This document shows, piece after piece, positions 25,397 to 34,490 of a stretch of DNA of 35,468 bases. The stretch is taken from positions 1 to 35,468 of the forward strand of contig MGVS01000061.1 of the NCBI GenBank assembly GCA_001800605.1, given 5' to 3'. Made by a program: the position numbers and the translations under genes. Positions within the stretch are counted from its first letter, which is position 1. The number at the start of each line of letters is the position of its first letter. Under the pieces are notes generated by a model. It was not told the origin of the DNA, ran no database searches, and saw nothing but the letters and a program-made list of their open reading frames with translations. The stretch is from Elusimicrobia bacterium RIFOXYD2_FULL_34_15 (GTDB lineage: Bacteria > Elusimicrobiota > UBA8919).

Positions 25397-26711
25397 GAGT
25401 AAAAGTATTAGAACTAAAAATCTTATTTTTGGATCTAGCTCTTTGGTTGTATCTCGGATAGGATGTGCTTTGCTTGCTTTTGTAACTACAGGGATTCTGG
25501 CTAGATATTTTACGAGTGAGGAATTTGGCCTGTGGGCGCTCTTAATTACTATGCCTGGACTTTTTAGCGGATTTGATTTAGGGTTTTCAAATTCGCTAAA
25601 GAATAAACTTTCGCAACTTTTCGCTCACAAAAACGATAAGGAAGATAAAATATATTTTTTCTCAGTATTTTACGGACTTATTTTTTTTATAATAATTTTA
25701 CTTCCGCTTATTCTTATTTTTAAACAATTTATACCGTGGCCATTACTTTTTAATACGACGCAACAGAATATTAATAGCATGGGAACTCTGTTGTTCAATA
25801 CAAATTTATTTATTATAGTAATTAGTATTCCTTTTTCTATTGCTTTATCAGCCGGTTATTTTAGTTATCAGGAAAGTTATCTTAATTCTTTGTTTTCTTT
25901 TCTGGTTCCTCTATTAACTCTATCTTTGGTATATATATTAATCCATTATAGAAGTTCTTTTGTAAGTATCGCACTGCTATTTGTATTCATTGGTTTGTTT
26001 ATTTATATTTTGTCTTTTTTTATTTTTTTAATAAAAAGAAAATGGACTTTCATTAAAATTTCTTTTAATAGCTTAATTGAAAAGATAAGGGAATTACTTG
26101 GTTCCAGCGTTCAGTTTGTTTTACTGCAGATTTTCGCGGGAATATTTTTTTCAGTTGATACTTTTGTTGTAAGTAAAATATCCGGCATAGGTTTTGCGGG
26201 TGATTATTTTTTGGTAAAGAAAATATGTCTTTTGGTTATAGGGATGCATATGTCTGCACTTATAGCTGTTTGGCCTAGTTACACTGAAGCACTTGAGAAA
26301 AAAGATATAGTTTGGATAAAGAAAATATTAAACTATTTCTTTATTATTACTTTTATTGCATTTCTAATATTTATAATATTATTGTATTTCTTCGGTGCAA
26401 AATTTATTTTTTTATGGACTGGAAAGGAAATTAATTTAAAGGTTTTATTTTTATTGCTTGGGGTTTGGTCTTTACTCTTCGGAATTGGTAATTGTTTCTC
26501 GGTGTTTTTAAATTCTTTTAACAATTTAAAATTACAATTATTATGGAATGGTTTGGCATGCATTGCAGTAATACCGTTGTCAATATTATTGGGGACAAAA
26601 TATGGCATAACAGGAATTTGCTGGGCTCAGGTTGTTTTAGTATTTCCAATTGCCATATCAGATACTATTCAGTCGTTTATAGTATTAAAAAGATTTTCTC
26701 AAAGGACATAA
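25380..26711 (+). CDS. wzx: Oligosaccharide flippase (Wzx-like), second copy
   Basis: This 443-residue membrane protein has about 12 hydrophobic helices. SSLVVSRIGCALLAFVTTGILARYFTSEEFG and the GFDLGFSNSLKNKLS region are typical of polysaccharide-export flippases. It is shorter than the first flippase and diverged from it. Its ATG lies 17 nt inside the upstream gene with no clear Shine-Dalgarno nearby, so translation probably depends on coupling. Two flippases in one locus suggest either two different repeat units or one decayed or repurposed copy; the frame is open and intact. Confidence 0.82.
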   Translation: MIQFFKSKSIRTKNLIFGSSSLVVSRIGCALLAFVTTGILARYFTSEEFGLWALLITMPGLFSGFDLGFSNSLKNKLSQLFAHKNDKEDKIYFFSVFYGLIFFIIILLPLILIFKQFIPWPLLFNTTQQNINSMGTLLFNTNLFIIVISIPFSIALSAGYFSYQESYLNSLFSFLVPLLTLSLVYILIHYRSSFVSIALLFVFIGLFIYILSFFIFLIKRKWTFIKISFNSLIEKIRELLGSSVQFVLLQIFAGIFFSVDTFVVSKISGIGFAGDYFLVKKICLLVIGMHMSALIAVWPSYTEALEKKDIVWIKKILNYFFIITFIAFLIFIILLYFFGAKFIFLWTGKEINLKVLFLLLGVWSLLFGIGNCFSVFLNSFNNLKLQLLWNGLACIAVIPLSILLGTKYGITGICWAQVVLVFPIAISDTIQSFIVLKRFSQRT

Positions 26712-26712
26712 T

Positions 26713-27441
26713 ATGGATATAAAATTAAAAGGCAGTATTTACGATAATTATAACAAACATCTTTCTAATTATGAAGATGTTTCTATAAAAGGTCTGGAAC
26801 GTTGGAAGAATTATTATCATATTAATTATAATAGGTTTTTACCTTCTGACAAAAATGCAAAAATACTTGATATCGGATGCGGTCATGGAAGATTGCTTTA
26901 TTATTTAAAAAGCAGGGGTTACCATAATATTCATGGAATTGATATAAGTTCTCAACAGATAAAAGCAGCAATTCAAAATGGATTCGACTCTGTAGAATGT
27001 GCTTCTGCATTTGATTTCCTTAATAACAAAAGAGAAGAGTACGATGCTATAATAATGATTGATATTTTAGAGCATATCGAAAAATCGGAAGAGCTGCAAC
27101 TTCTTAATAAAGTTCATAATGCTTTAAAAATTAACGGCCGTGTGATATTACAATTACCAAACGCGTTATCTTTATTTAATGAATTTTTATATCAAGATAT
27201 TACACACGAAACCGCATTCACGAGCGGAAGCGCCCGCCAAATATTGGATATTGCAGGTTTTAAAAATATAAATATTTATTCGGTAATGCCGCCAAGCCAT
27301 GGTTTAAAAAGATTGGTTGCAAGTTTAATGTGGTGGCTGTTTTGGCAGAATCTAATTAGATTTTATATGTTGAGCGTTAACGGTAATCTTATGGGTGATG
27401 TTTACACGGGCAATTTAATGGCAATTGCAGAAAAGAGATAA
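26713..27441 (+). CDS. Class I SAM-dependent methyltransferase
   Basis: This 242-residue enzyme has the class I motif ILDIGCGHGR (51-60), followed by GIDISSQQIKAA and an IIMIDILEHIEKSEEL segment (post-motif II). PNALSLFNEFLYQDITHETAFT is the region found in the UbiG-like/Methyltransf_23 proteins common in polysaccharide loci. The C-terminus has a hydrophobic stretch around 208-222 (LMWWLFW). It starts 1 nt after the flippase. The likely role is methylating a sugar of the repeat unit or capping the chain end; the target is unknown. Confidence 0.8.
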   Translation: MDIKLKGSIYDNYNKHLSNYEDVSIKGLERWKNYYHINYNRFLPSDKNAKILDIGCGHGRLLYYLKSRGYHNIHGIDISSQQIKAAIQNGFDSVECASAFDFLNNKREEYDAIIMIDILEHIEKSEELQLLNKVHNALKINGRVILQLPNALSLFNEFLYQDITHETAFTSGSARQILDIAGFKNINIYSVMPPSHGLKRLVASLMWWLFWQNLIRFYMLSVNGNLMGDVYTGNLMAIAEKR

Positions 27442-27504
27442 TAAGTTATTTAAAGCTTGTTAACAAATACATAATAATATTATAGACATTGTGAGGGGAA
27501 AATT

Positions 27505-28455
27505 ATGAAAGTATTGATAACCGGTATCACCGGGTTTGCGGGAAATTTTATGTATGATTTACTAACAAATACGAAAGATATTGATATTTACGGGATGTAT
27601 TGGAATTCTAATAGAAAAAACAGTTTTAAAGAAAAATTTAACAAAGCAAAACTTTGGGAATGCGACATGATAAATGATACTAAATCAGTAGATACGATAT
27701 TGGATGAAGTTAAGCCGGATGTGGTTTTTCATTTTGCTGCGTACGTTACTGTTATAGGTTCTTTTAAAAATCCCGCACCTATTTTTCAAACTAATGTTAT
27801 AGGAACGATAAATTTATTTGAATCTATTAAAAAAATAATCCCGGAATCAAAAGTTCTAATGACGGGTTCTGCAGAAGAGTATGGTGAAGTTCCACAAAGT
27901 AAAATGCCGATAAAGGAAGAATATCCGTTAAATCCGGTAAGTCCGTACGCGCTTAGCAAAAAATTCCAAGAACAAGTAGGGCAATATTATTTCGATAATT
28001 ACAAAACAAAAGTTTTTTTTACTAGAACATTTCACTGCATGGGTCAGAAACAATCGCTGGGTTATGTGTGTTCTGACATTGCTAAGCAGGTTGTAGATTG
28101 TGAAAATGGAAAAATAAAAAGTATAAAGATAGGTAATCTCGAAGCTAAGAGAGATTTTTCGGATATAAGAGATGTCGTAAACGCATATTGGAGAATCATT
28201 AATTACGGAGTACCGGGTAATGTGTATAATGTTTGTAGCGGAATATCTATTCCAGTTAAAGAAATACTAAATAAACTAATAAAACTTTCTGGAAAAGAAA
28301 TCAAGGTTGAGGTAGATAAAGATAGGCTAAGACCGTCAGATGTTCCTGATTTTTTAGGTGACAATACAAAATTAAAGAGTATAGGCTGGGTGCCTGAATA
28401 CAAGCTGGAAGACACGCTAACGTCAGTTTTGGAATGGTGGCGAGCCAACAAATGA
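27505..28455 (+). CDS. SDR, GDP-4-dehydro-6-deoxymannose reductase (Rmd)-like
   Basis: This 316-residue extended SDR has GITGFAG at 7-13, an active-site serine/glutamate in LMTGSAEEYG, and Y148/K152 in SPYALSK. RDFSDIRDVVNAYWRII and the late RPSDVPDFLGDNTKL segment are typical of Rmd-type reductases, which make GDP-D-rhamnose from GDP-4-keto-6-deoxymannose. The partner Gmd dehydratase is not in the window, so Gmd must be elsewhere or the substrate is a different 4-keto sugar such as the CDP sugar of rfbG. GTGAGGGG precedes the ATG. The TGA stop (28453-28455) is formed by the first bases of repeat copy D. Confidence 0.8.
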   Translation: MKVLITGITGFAGNFMYDLLTNTKDIDIYGMYWNSNRKNSFKEKFNKAKLWECDMINDTKSVDTILDEVKPDVVFHFAAYVTVIGSFKNPAPIFQTNVIGTINLFESIKKIIPESKVLMTGSAEEYGEVPQSKMPIKEEYPLNPVSPYALSKKFQEQVGQYYFDNYKTKVFFTRTFHCMGQKQSLGYVCSDIAKQVVDCENGKIKSIKIGNLEAKRDFSDIRDVVNAYWRIINYGVPGNVYNVCSGISIPVKEILNKLIKLSGKEIKVEVDKDRLRPSDVPDFLGDNTKLKSIGWVPEYKLEDTLTSVLEWWRANK

Positions 28456-28497
28456 TTACACAGATTAGAAAGCAGATTACACAGATACTGCGTAATC
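28454..28497 (+). repeat. Interspersed repeat, copy D (short)
   Basis: Two direct arms GATTACACAGATT (28454-28466) and GATTACACAGATA (28475-28487) are followed at once by an inverted arm CTGCGTAATC (28488-28497). The second arm and the inverted arm pair as a tight hairpin with one mismatch. The head stem and central part seen in copies A-C are missing. The upstream gene's stop TGA overlaps the first bases of the repeat. Confidence 0.7.
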
Positions 28498-28521
28498 AAG
28501 ACCAAATGGTTTTTTAATAAA

Positions 28522-29523
28522 ATGAATTATCCAAAAATTAGCGTAATGGTACCTACATTCAATAGATCGAAATATCTGAAAGAATGTCTTGATAGCATCC
28601 TAATTCAGAATTATCCAAATTTTGAAGTTATTGTATCTGACAATTGTTCTAACGATAGTACAAAAGTATTGATGGAAAACTACTTATCGGATAATAGGGT
28701 TAGATATTACCGTAATGAAGTTAATATTGGACCTATCCCGAATTGGAAGAATCTTTTGTACAAATATGCAACAGGTGAATACGGAAAGCTTATTTGTGAT
28801 GATGATTATCTTATAGACAATGAACATCTTAAAAAAAGTATTGACCTTATTTTGAAAGAAAATTTAGAAATAGTCATATCCGGTTCTTTGGGAAGAATTG
28901 AGGATGAAAAAGGTTTAATAAAAGAGTTCGCTATTGATCCGGATATTCCTGAGATAACAGACGTTGATTGGTGGCTTGAAAACGGCGGGAAGAAAGTTAA
29001 AGGTATCTATTTATTTTTAAATTTCAACGATGGCGCAGTTTTTAGTATTAAAAGAGCGAAAGAATTGAATGCTTTTATGCCGGATGCGTTTGGTCTTGAT
29101 TACGAAATATTATCTAGATTTGTTTTAAGCGGAAGAGTCGGGTATCTTAGAGGACATCATTTTGTTGCAAGGGCACATCCCAATAACGACGGTTCTTCAG
29201 AAAATTTCGAAAAAGCATTTAGCGGTTTAGAAATGTTTAATCGTATATATGAATTCGGTTTAAAACTTGATTTACCTGAAAGTAAATTATTAAAATATAA
29301 AAGACGTAACATTGTGGTTTTTTCAGTTATATTTTTAATGGATAAATGGTTTTTATCTAAAGGGATTTCCGTAAAATCAATTTTTGATTTTAAGAAATTA
29401 CTAAGTAAATATGATAAACATGTATTTTTGAGCGTTATGACTAGTTCTTCGACAATATCTTCAATTATACGAAATAAAAACATGAAACTTTATAAATTTT
29501 TAAAAAGTGCATTAAAAAAATGA
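28522..29523 (+). CDS. Family 2 glycosyltransferase, paralogue 2
   Basis: This 333-residue GT-A enzyme closely resembles the protein at 24350. It starts ISVMVPTFNRSKYL, has VSDNCSNDST (38-47) and DDD at 93-95, and shares GHHFVARAHPNNDG with the paralogue's GHHFAARLHPENDG. No membrane segments are present. It probably adds one residue of the repeat unit. No strong ribosome site is seen before the ATG; repeat copy D and a T-rich stretch lie between it and the upstream gene. It overlaps the next gene by ATGA (29520-29523). Confidence 0.88.
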   Translation: MNYPKISVMVPTFNRSKYLKECLDSILIQNYPNFEVIVSDNCSNDSTKVLMENYLSDNRVRYYRNEVNIGPIPNWKNLLYKYATGEYGKLICDDDYLIDNEHLKKSIDLILKENLEIVISGSLGRIEDEKGLIKEFAIDPDIPEITDVDWWLENGGKKVKGIYLFLNFNDGAVFSIKRAKELNAFMPDAFGLDYEILSRFVLSGRVGYLRGHHFVARAHPNNDGSSENFEKAFSGLEMFNRIYEFGLKLDLPESKLLKYKRRNIVVFSVIFLMDKWFLSKGISVKSIFDFKKLLSKYDKHVFLSVMTSSSTISSIIRNKNMKLYKFLKSALKK

Positions 29524-30734
29524 AAATAGCTATTGTACATACGGATTTTAGTGTGAAAGGCGGAGCAGAAAATGTAATCTTCTGGCTTTGTGAAGATTTG
29601 GCAGAAAAAAGAAACCATAAGGTTACACTTTTTTGCACTGATTTTAAAGATTGGAAAGAAAAGTTTGAAAAAATAAAAGGATTAAAGCTAAAGGTTATTC
29701 AGATACCTAAATATTTAATTGATAGTAAATTTTTTAAAATGATATTTGCCGGTATTTACCTGAAGAATGAACTAAGAAATTTTGATGTAATTAATATCCA
29801 CAATTTTCCTGCATCTTTATGGGTTGGAATAGCAAATATTATTAGCGGTAAAAAGTTGCCTAAAATAATATGGTCGTGTAATGAGCCACCTCGTTTTTTA
29901 TATAAAAAACATTGTAATTTAAATACACCGTCTAATTTAGAGGTATTACATGAAGATTTAAATGAAAATTTGGAAATAAAATATTCCAGCAAGATAAAAT
30001 ATGTTTTTAAGGAATTATATAAACCTTTACTTAAATATATTGATAGAAAGTCTGTGAGAAAATTTTATAAAATACTGACTTTAAGTAATTTTGTTAAAAA
30101 TCAAGTAGAACATATTTACGAAAATAATAAAGTTGTTACCTGCTATACCGGCGTAAAGGATATTGATACAGGTAATATATCAAACCATAAGACTGGGCAA
30201 GAATATTTTTTAACAATAAGCAGGTTGGAAACATGTAAAAATATTCAAAATATAGTTGAATCGTTTTCAAGAATTAAGGAAAATAAACAATTTGATAAAA
30301 TAAAATATAATATTATCGGAAAAGGCCCTCTTGAAAACTATTTAAGAAATATGATATTGAAAAATAATTTAAATGATACAGTTTTTCTATTGGGTTATGT
30401 AAGCAGAGAAGAACTGTTATCTTATTACAAAAATTGTTTAGCGGTAATATATTTACCTTATGATGAACCGTTCGGACTTCCATATTTGGAAGCAGCTTAT
30501 TTTTCTAAACCTTCAATTGCAAGTAATCATGGCGGCCCTGCTGAACTGGTAATTAATGGAAAAACAGGTTTGCTGGTAAGCCCTTCGGATATTAATGAGA
30601 TTTCTAATGCAATAAAAACAATTAGCAAAGATAAAGACGCTGCTGAAATCATGGGGAACAATGCTAATAAATTTCTGAAAGAAAAATTTCTATGGGAAAT
30701 GTACATTAATAGATTTTTAACACAAATACAATAA
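29520..30734 (+). CDS. Family 4 glycosyltransferase
   Basis: This 404-residue GT-B enzyme has the N-terminal IVHTDFSVKGGAENVI glycine-rich loop. The GT4 nucleotide-sugar site lies in the C-terminal half: LTISRLETCKNIQNIVESF, then YDEPFGLPYLEAAYFSKPSIAS with the E-x7-E arrangement, then GGPAELVINGKTGLLV. It probably uses a GDP- or UDP-sugar with a retaining mechanism; the donor cannot be told. Its start overlaps the upstream GT2 stop, and 13 nt separate it from the following methyltransferase. Confidence 0.9.
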   Translation: MKIAIVHTDFSVKGGAENVIFWLCEDLAEKRNHKVTLFCTDFKDWKEKFEKIKGLKLKVIQIPKYLIDSKFFKMIFAGIYLKNELRNFDVINIHNFPASLWVGIANIISGKKLPKIIWSCNEPPRFLYKKHCNLNTPSNLEVLHEDLNENLEIKYSSKIKYVFKELYKPLLKYIDRKSVRKFYKILTLSNFVKNQVEHIYENNKVVTCYTGVKDIDTGNISNHKTGQEYFLTISRLETCKNIQNIVESFSRIKENKQFDKIKYNIIGKGPLENYLRNMILKNNLNDTVFLLGYVSREELLSYYKNCLAVIYLPYDEPFGLPYLEAAYFSKPSIASNHGGPAELVINGKTGLLVSPSDINEISNAIKTISKDKDAAEIMGNNANKFLKEKFLWEMYINRFLTQIQ

Positions 30735-30747
30735 ACGGAGAATATTG

Positions 30748-31488
30748 ATGCCTAAACAAGGTGAAAAAGACTATTTAAAAAACATCGGACAAGCTGGGAT
30801 TGAACATGCAATAAACAAACCTTTTTCTGATGAAAAATGCGGTTATTATTTAATGGAACTTGGAGCCATAATGGAATTGTTACCTAAACCGCCTGCTACA
30901 CTTTTGGATTTAGGATGCGGGACAGGATGGACAAGCTGTTTCTTTGCTAAAAGAGGGTATGAAGTTACAGGTCAGGATATAGCAGAAGACATGATTGTTT
31001 GCGCTAATAAAAATAAAGACAAAGAAGGTTTAAAGAATATTAACTTTATTGAATGTGATTATGAAAACATGAATTTAGATAACAAATTTGATTGTGCGGT
31101 ATTTTATGATTCACTTCATCATTCAGAAGATGAGAAAGAAGCTATAAAATGTGTTTATAAATCATTAAAAGATGGCGGTGTTTTAATAGTATGTGAACCC
31201 GGAAAGGGACATGGCAGTAATCTTGAGTCACTTGATGCGGCAAATAAATACAAGGTTACCGAGAAAGACATGCCTCCTGATTTGATTATAAAAATCGGTA
31301 AAGAAGCCGGATTTAGAGAATATAAGATATATCCGAGAATGATTCAATTGTACAAAGCAATTTATCTTCATCCTGAGAGAAGCATTTTAAAAAAAATGTT
31401 TAAATTTAATGTAGTAAGAATAATGGTTGCAATTTACCTGATGGTATTTTATAAAAACAGAATGGGTATTGTGGTGTTAAAGAAATGA
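30748..31488 (+). CDS. Class I SAM-dependent methyltransferase
   Basis: This 246-residue enzyme has LLDLGCGTGWTS (about 51-62), GQDIAEDMI, an acidic FIECDYENMN segment and FYDSLHHSEDEKEA, the usual class I order. The C-terminal part has a hydrophobic stretch (NVVRIMVAIYLMVFY) that may contact the membrane. ATG 30748 is chosen over an in-frame TTG at 30745 because ACGGAG at 30735-30740 is well spaced from it. It overlaps the next large membrane protein by ATGA (31485-31488). It may methylate a sugar or chain terminus; the substrate is unknown. Confidence 0.82.
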   Translation: MPKQGEKDYLKNIGQAGIEHAINKPFSDEKCGYYLMELGAIMELLPKPPATLLDLGCGTGWTSCFFAKRGYEVTGQDIAEDMIVCANKNKDKEGLKNINFIECDYENMNLDNKFDCAVFYDSLHHSEDEKEAIKCVYKSLKDGGVLIVCEPGKGHGSNLESLDAANKYKVTEKDMPPDLIIKIGKEAGFREYKIYPRMIQLYKAIYLHPERSILKKMFKFNVVRIMVAIYLMVFYKNRMGIVVLKK

Positions 31489-34451
31489 ATAGTCTAGTTA
31501 AAAAAATACTGTTTCTAGTTGCTATTATATTAGTGTCTTTTCTTTCAATTAGATATGAATATATTATATTCAAGAAATCATTGACAGTTGATATATTTAA
31601 AAGCAAATTACCGATGTACAGCGTTGTCGGTATGGTTGAGAAAAATAGTCAAATTAAAACGGATAATAGCAATGAAGGTTATTTGGCATACGGTCCGTAT
31701 GTGTCGTTAAAAGAAGGGAAGTATTCAGTTAGATACAAGTTGTTATTAAATAGTTTTAATAATAATAACCAAAGTATAGGTTATTGTGATATAGATATAG
31801 AAAACCATCCCAAGATTGCTTTCCGTAAGAATTTAACTATATCTGATTTTAAAAATCAAAATCCTCAGGAAATACAAATTGATTTTTATATTCCGGGCGG
31901 TTTGCCAAAAGTTCAATTCAGGGTTTATCAATATTCCGGAAATAACATTTCTCTCACCGATTTATTATTTACTCAAAATTCCTATAAAATAAAGGATTTT
32001 ATTTTAGATAACTATGGTACTTTGCGTATTAAAACATTTTATATTTTTGGAATATTAATATTATTTTTCTTATATATAAAGCTAATATTTAAAAGTGGAA
32101 ACAATAGTTTAATAAAACATTCTGTGTTTACAACAATTATTATAATTATTTCAGGATTAGTAATGTCAGCTATATGGCAAAATAAGAATTTTTCTAACTT
32201 TGTGCGGAAAGATTATTATGATATGTGGAAAGTTTTTTATGCACCTTTATGGGTTTCTCTTGTCTTTATATTCTTTAATTTCCTTTATTTAATAAACAAC
32301 CGTTTTGGGTTTAGTGAAAAAATAGAAAAATACCTTAAATATGATAAATTTTCCTTATTAATAATTCCAATATTTATTTTAACAGAACTATTTTACAAAA
32401 ACTTTAATACACAATTTGTATTAGGTAACTTTTATCTAAGCACTTTGATAATCAAAGGGCTTATATATTTCTCTTTCCTATGGCAGAATATAAAAGATGA
32501 GGAAAATGTTGAAGTAAGTAAAGGTATAAAATGGTCAATATTCCTGAGTATTTTTACTATATATTTATTAATAACGCCATGGGTAAACGCATGCTTTTAC
32601 GCTGATGGTGATGAACCGAGAAATTTAATAATAACGCAAAGTTTAATAAAAGATGGTGATAGGGATATTAGTAATAATTTAGAGAGCGAAGATAATTTAT
32701 CGTATCACAGCAGTTTAAAATCGTATGGTCAAAATTGGAAAAGCTTTATTTCAGGCATATCTCCTTCGTTTACAATTATACTAATTCCGGGATTTGTCTT
32801 GGGTGGTCGTTTTGCTATTAGTTTACTGATGAATATTTTTGGTGCATTACTATTATTAAATATATTTCAAATTATATTTCATTTAACAAAATCAAATAGT
32901 TCAAGTTTTTTAGCAATGATTATAGGTGCTTTTTCTTTGCCGATAGGTATATATTCATTTTTAGCATATCCGGAAATTATAGCCGCTTTAATCGTGACAT
33001 ATATAATAAGAAAATTACTTTTACAAGAATATAATTTAATCGATATAATAACAATGTTTTTATTGGCAATATTATTAACAATTATTAAAGAAAGATATCT
33101 TATTTTGACTTTGTCATTATTTATTTCGATAATTATTTCGATTAAAAAGAATAAAAAAGTGTTATTAAATTTCGTTTTATTATTTATAATTTTCGGAGTT
33201 TTACTTTTTTTTTATGATAAATATTTAATTGGTTTTGATATTATTTCAAAAATATCAAATTATTATAAACCAATACTGCAAAAATTTAAATATATAATTA
33301 CAGTAGGCGATTTTGGTCTTATGTTGGATCAGGAAAGGGGATTGCTCATGCATGCTCCTGTATATATATTTAGCTTTCTCGGCATTATAAGCTTGTTGAA
33401 AACCAATAAAAAAATTGTTTTACTATTGTTACTGCTATTTTTGCCATATTACAATTTAATTTCAAAGGGACCGGATTGGTCATCTTTGGGAGGTTCCCCT
33501 GCGACAAGATATATAGTTACAATAATTCCAATTTTGATAATATTTTATGGCGTGTTTTTAAATCATTGTAGGAGATTATGGCTGAAATTAGTAAATTATT
33601 TTGCTATAGCATGGTCTTTTGTAATGTACTATATTCTTATTTTATTCCCTCAATATAGAACCCATAGTCCTTCTGATTTAACGGGAAGAAATGAAATATT
33701 AGATAGATTGTATTCCGTAAGATTATTTCCTGATTTAACTCCTTTATTTCCGTCTTTTTTGAAAATATTTGACACAACGTATCATTTAACTATTCTATTT
33801 ATTATAATATTTATAGTTCTATTGATTTATTATAAAAAGCAAGAGAATGTTATTGAAGAAAAATATGACAAAAAAAAAGTATTAAAAATCACTGCGGTTA
33901 TTATCAGTATTTTTATTTCTTTTTTAGTTTTAGGTAAATTTTCATATTATAAATATCAGGTATTTGAAGTGGAAAATTACTATACAGGTGGCGGAATGCT
34001 ATGGCAAGAAGGTTTGTTACTTAAAGGTAAAGGATATTTTTCGTTAATTAAGGTTGCGCTAAGAAAAAGTGAAGAAATTAAAATAAAGTTAATTGTAAAG
34101 GGTGATATCCCGAAGGATTTGCCTGAAATAAGTATTGAAATCGGTAACAACAAATATAAAGAGAAAATTGGAAAGATTAAAATTGAAAGTAGGAATTGGA
34201 AAGAATATAGTATTTTATATAAAACAGAAGAAGGTGGGTTAAAACCTTTTTGGTTTATTTATGATAATTATACTGAAGGTAAAGATGTTCTTATAGATAA
34301 AATTATATTTTCATCGATAGAAAAAAAGTCTTGGTTAGGATTTATAAATTATCAATTAGGTAGAATAGATAGACGTTTGGGTTTGATTGACTATGCATAT
34401 ATTAGATTTGAAAAAGCTGCAAAATTAGGATATAAAATTGAAAAAAAATAA
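31485..34451 (+). CDS. Large membrane protein, GT-C-like, with N-terminal YGPY domain and C-terminal beta domain
   Basis: This 988-residue protein is the third member of the family at 12689 and 15783. An anchor helix (about 6-22) precedes one shared domain (about 35-167: GYLAYGPYVSL, GYCDIDIENHP, LTISDF, NPQEI, PGGLPKVQFRVYQYSGN). Many membrane helices follow. The first large outer loop after them contains FYADGDEPRNLI (about 371-382), whose acidic D-x-E resembles the catalytic loop of ArnT/GT39-like GT-C enzymes. Residues from about 825 form a second soluble region (YTGGGMLWQEGLLLKGKGY onwards) that looks like a beta-rich, carbohydrate-binding-type module. A lipid-linked sugar transferase acting outside the cytoplasmic membrane is the best guess. 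Confidence 0.72.
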   Translation: MNSLVKKILFLVAIILVSFLSIRYEYIIFKKSLTVDIFKSKLPMYSVVGMVEKNSQIKTDNSNEGYLAYGPYVSLKEGKYSVRYKLLLNSFNNNNQSIGYCDIDIENHPKIAFRKNLTISDFKNQNPQEIQIDFYIPGGLPKVQFRVYQYSGNNISLTDLLFTQNSYKIKDFILDNYGTLRIKTFYIFGILILFFLYIKLIFKSGNNSLIKHSVFTTIIIIISGLVMSAIWQNKNFSNFVRKDYYDMWKVFYAPLWVSLVFIFFNFLYLINNRFGFSEKIEKYLKYDKFSLLIIPIFILTELFYKNFNTQFVLGNFYLSTLIIKGLIYFSFLWQNIKDEENVEVSKGIKWSIFLSIFTIYLLITPWVNACFYADGDEPRNLIITQSLIKDGDRDISNNLESEDNLSYHSSLKSYGQNWKSFISGISPSFTIILIPGFVLGGRFAISLLMNIFGALLLLNIFQIIFHLTKSNSSSFLAMIIGAFSLPIGIYSFLAYPEIIAALIVTYIIRKLLLQEYNLIDIITMFLLAILLTIIKERYLILTLSLFISIIISIKKNKKVLLNFVLLFIIFGVLLFFYDKYLIGFDIISKISNYYKPILQKFKYIITVGDFGLMLDQERGLLMHAPVYIFSFLGIISLLKTNKKIVLLLLLLFLPYYNLISKGPDWSSLGGSPATRYIVTIIPILIIFYGVFLNHCRRLWLKLVNYFAIAWSFVMYYILILFPQYRTHSPSDLTGRNEILDRLYSVRLFPDLTPLFPSFLKIFDTTYHLTILFIIIFIVLLIYYKKQENVIEEKYDKKKVLKITAVIISIFISFLVLGKFSYYKYQVFEVENYYTGGGMLWQEGLLLKGKGYFSLIKVALRKSEEIKIKLIVKGDIPKDLPEISIEIGNNKYKEKIGKIKIESRNWKEYSILYKTEEGGLKPFWFIYDNYTEGKDVLIDKIIFSSIEKKSWLGFINYQLGRIDRRLGLIDYAYIRFEKAAKLGYKIEKK

Positions 34452-34466
34452 TTTTTATGATATAAT
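34438..34466 (+). promoter_or_regulatory. Candidate sigma-70 promoter
   Basis: TTGAAA (34438-34443) and TATAAT (34461-34466) are separated by exactly 17 nt, a near-consensus pair. Transcription would begin around 34473, just before AGGAGG at 34478-34483 and the ATG at 34491. The -35 lies in the last codons of the upstream gene. The AT-rich background makes chance matches likely, so this is a candidate only. Confidence 0.4.
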
Positions 34467-34490
34467 ATGTTTTTTATAGGAGGATGGATT

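Noticed and set aside
27457-27486. TTGTTA/TATAGA promoter before the Rmd-like gene
   Set aside because: The match is poor on both boxes and many such pairs occur by chance in this AT-rich gap.
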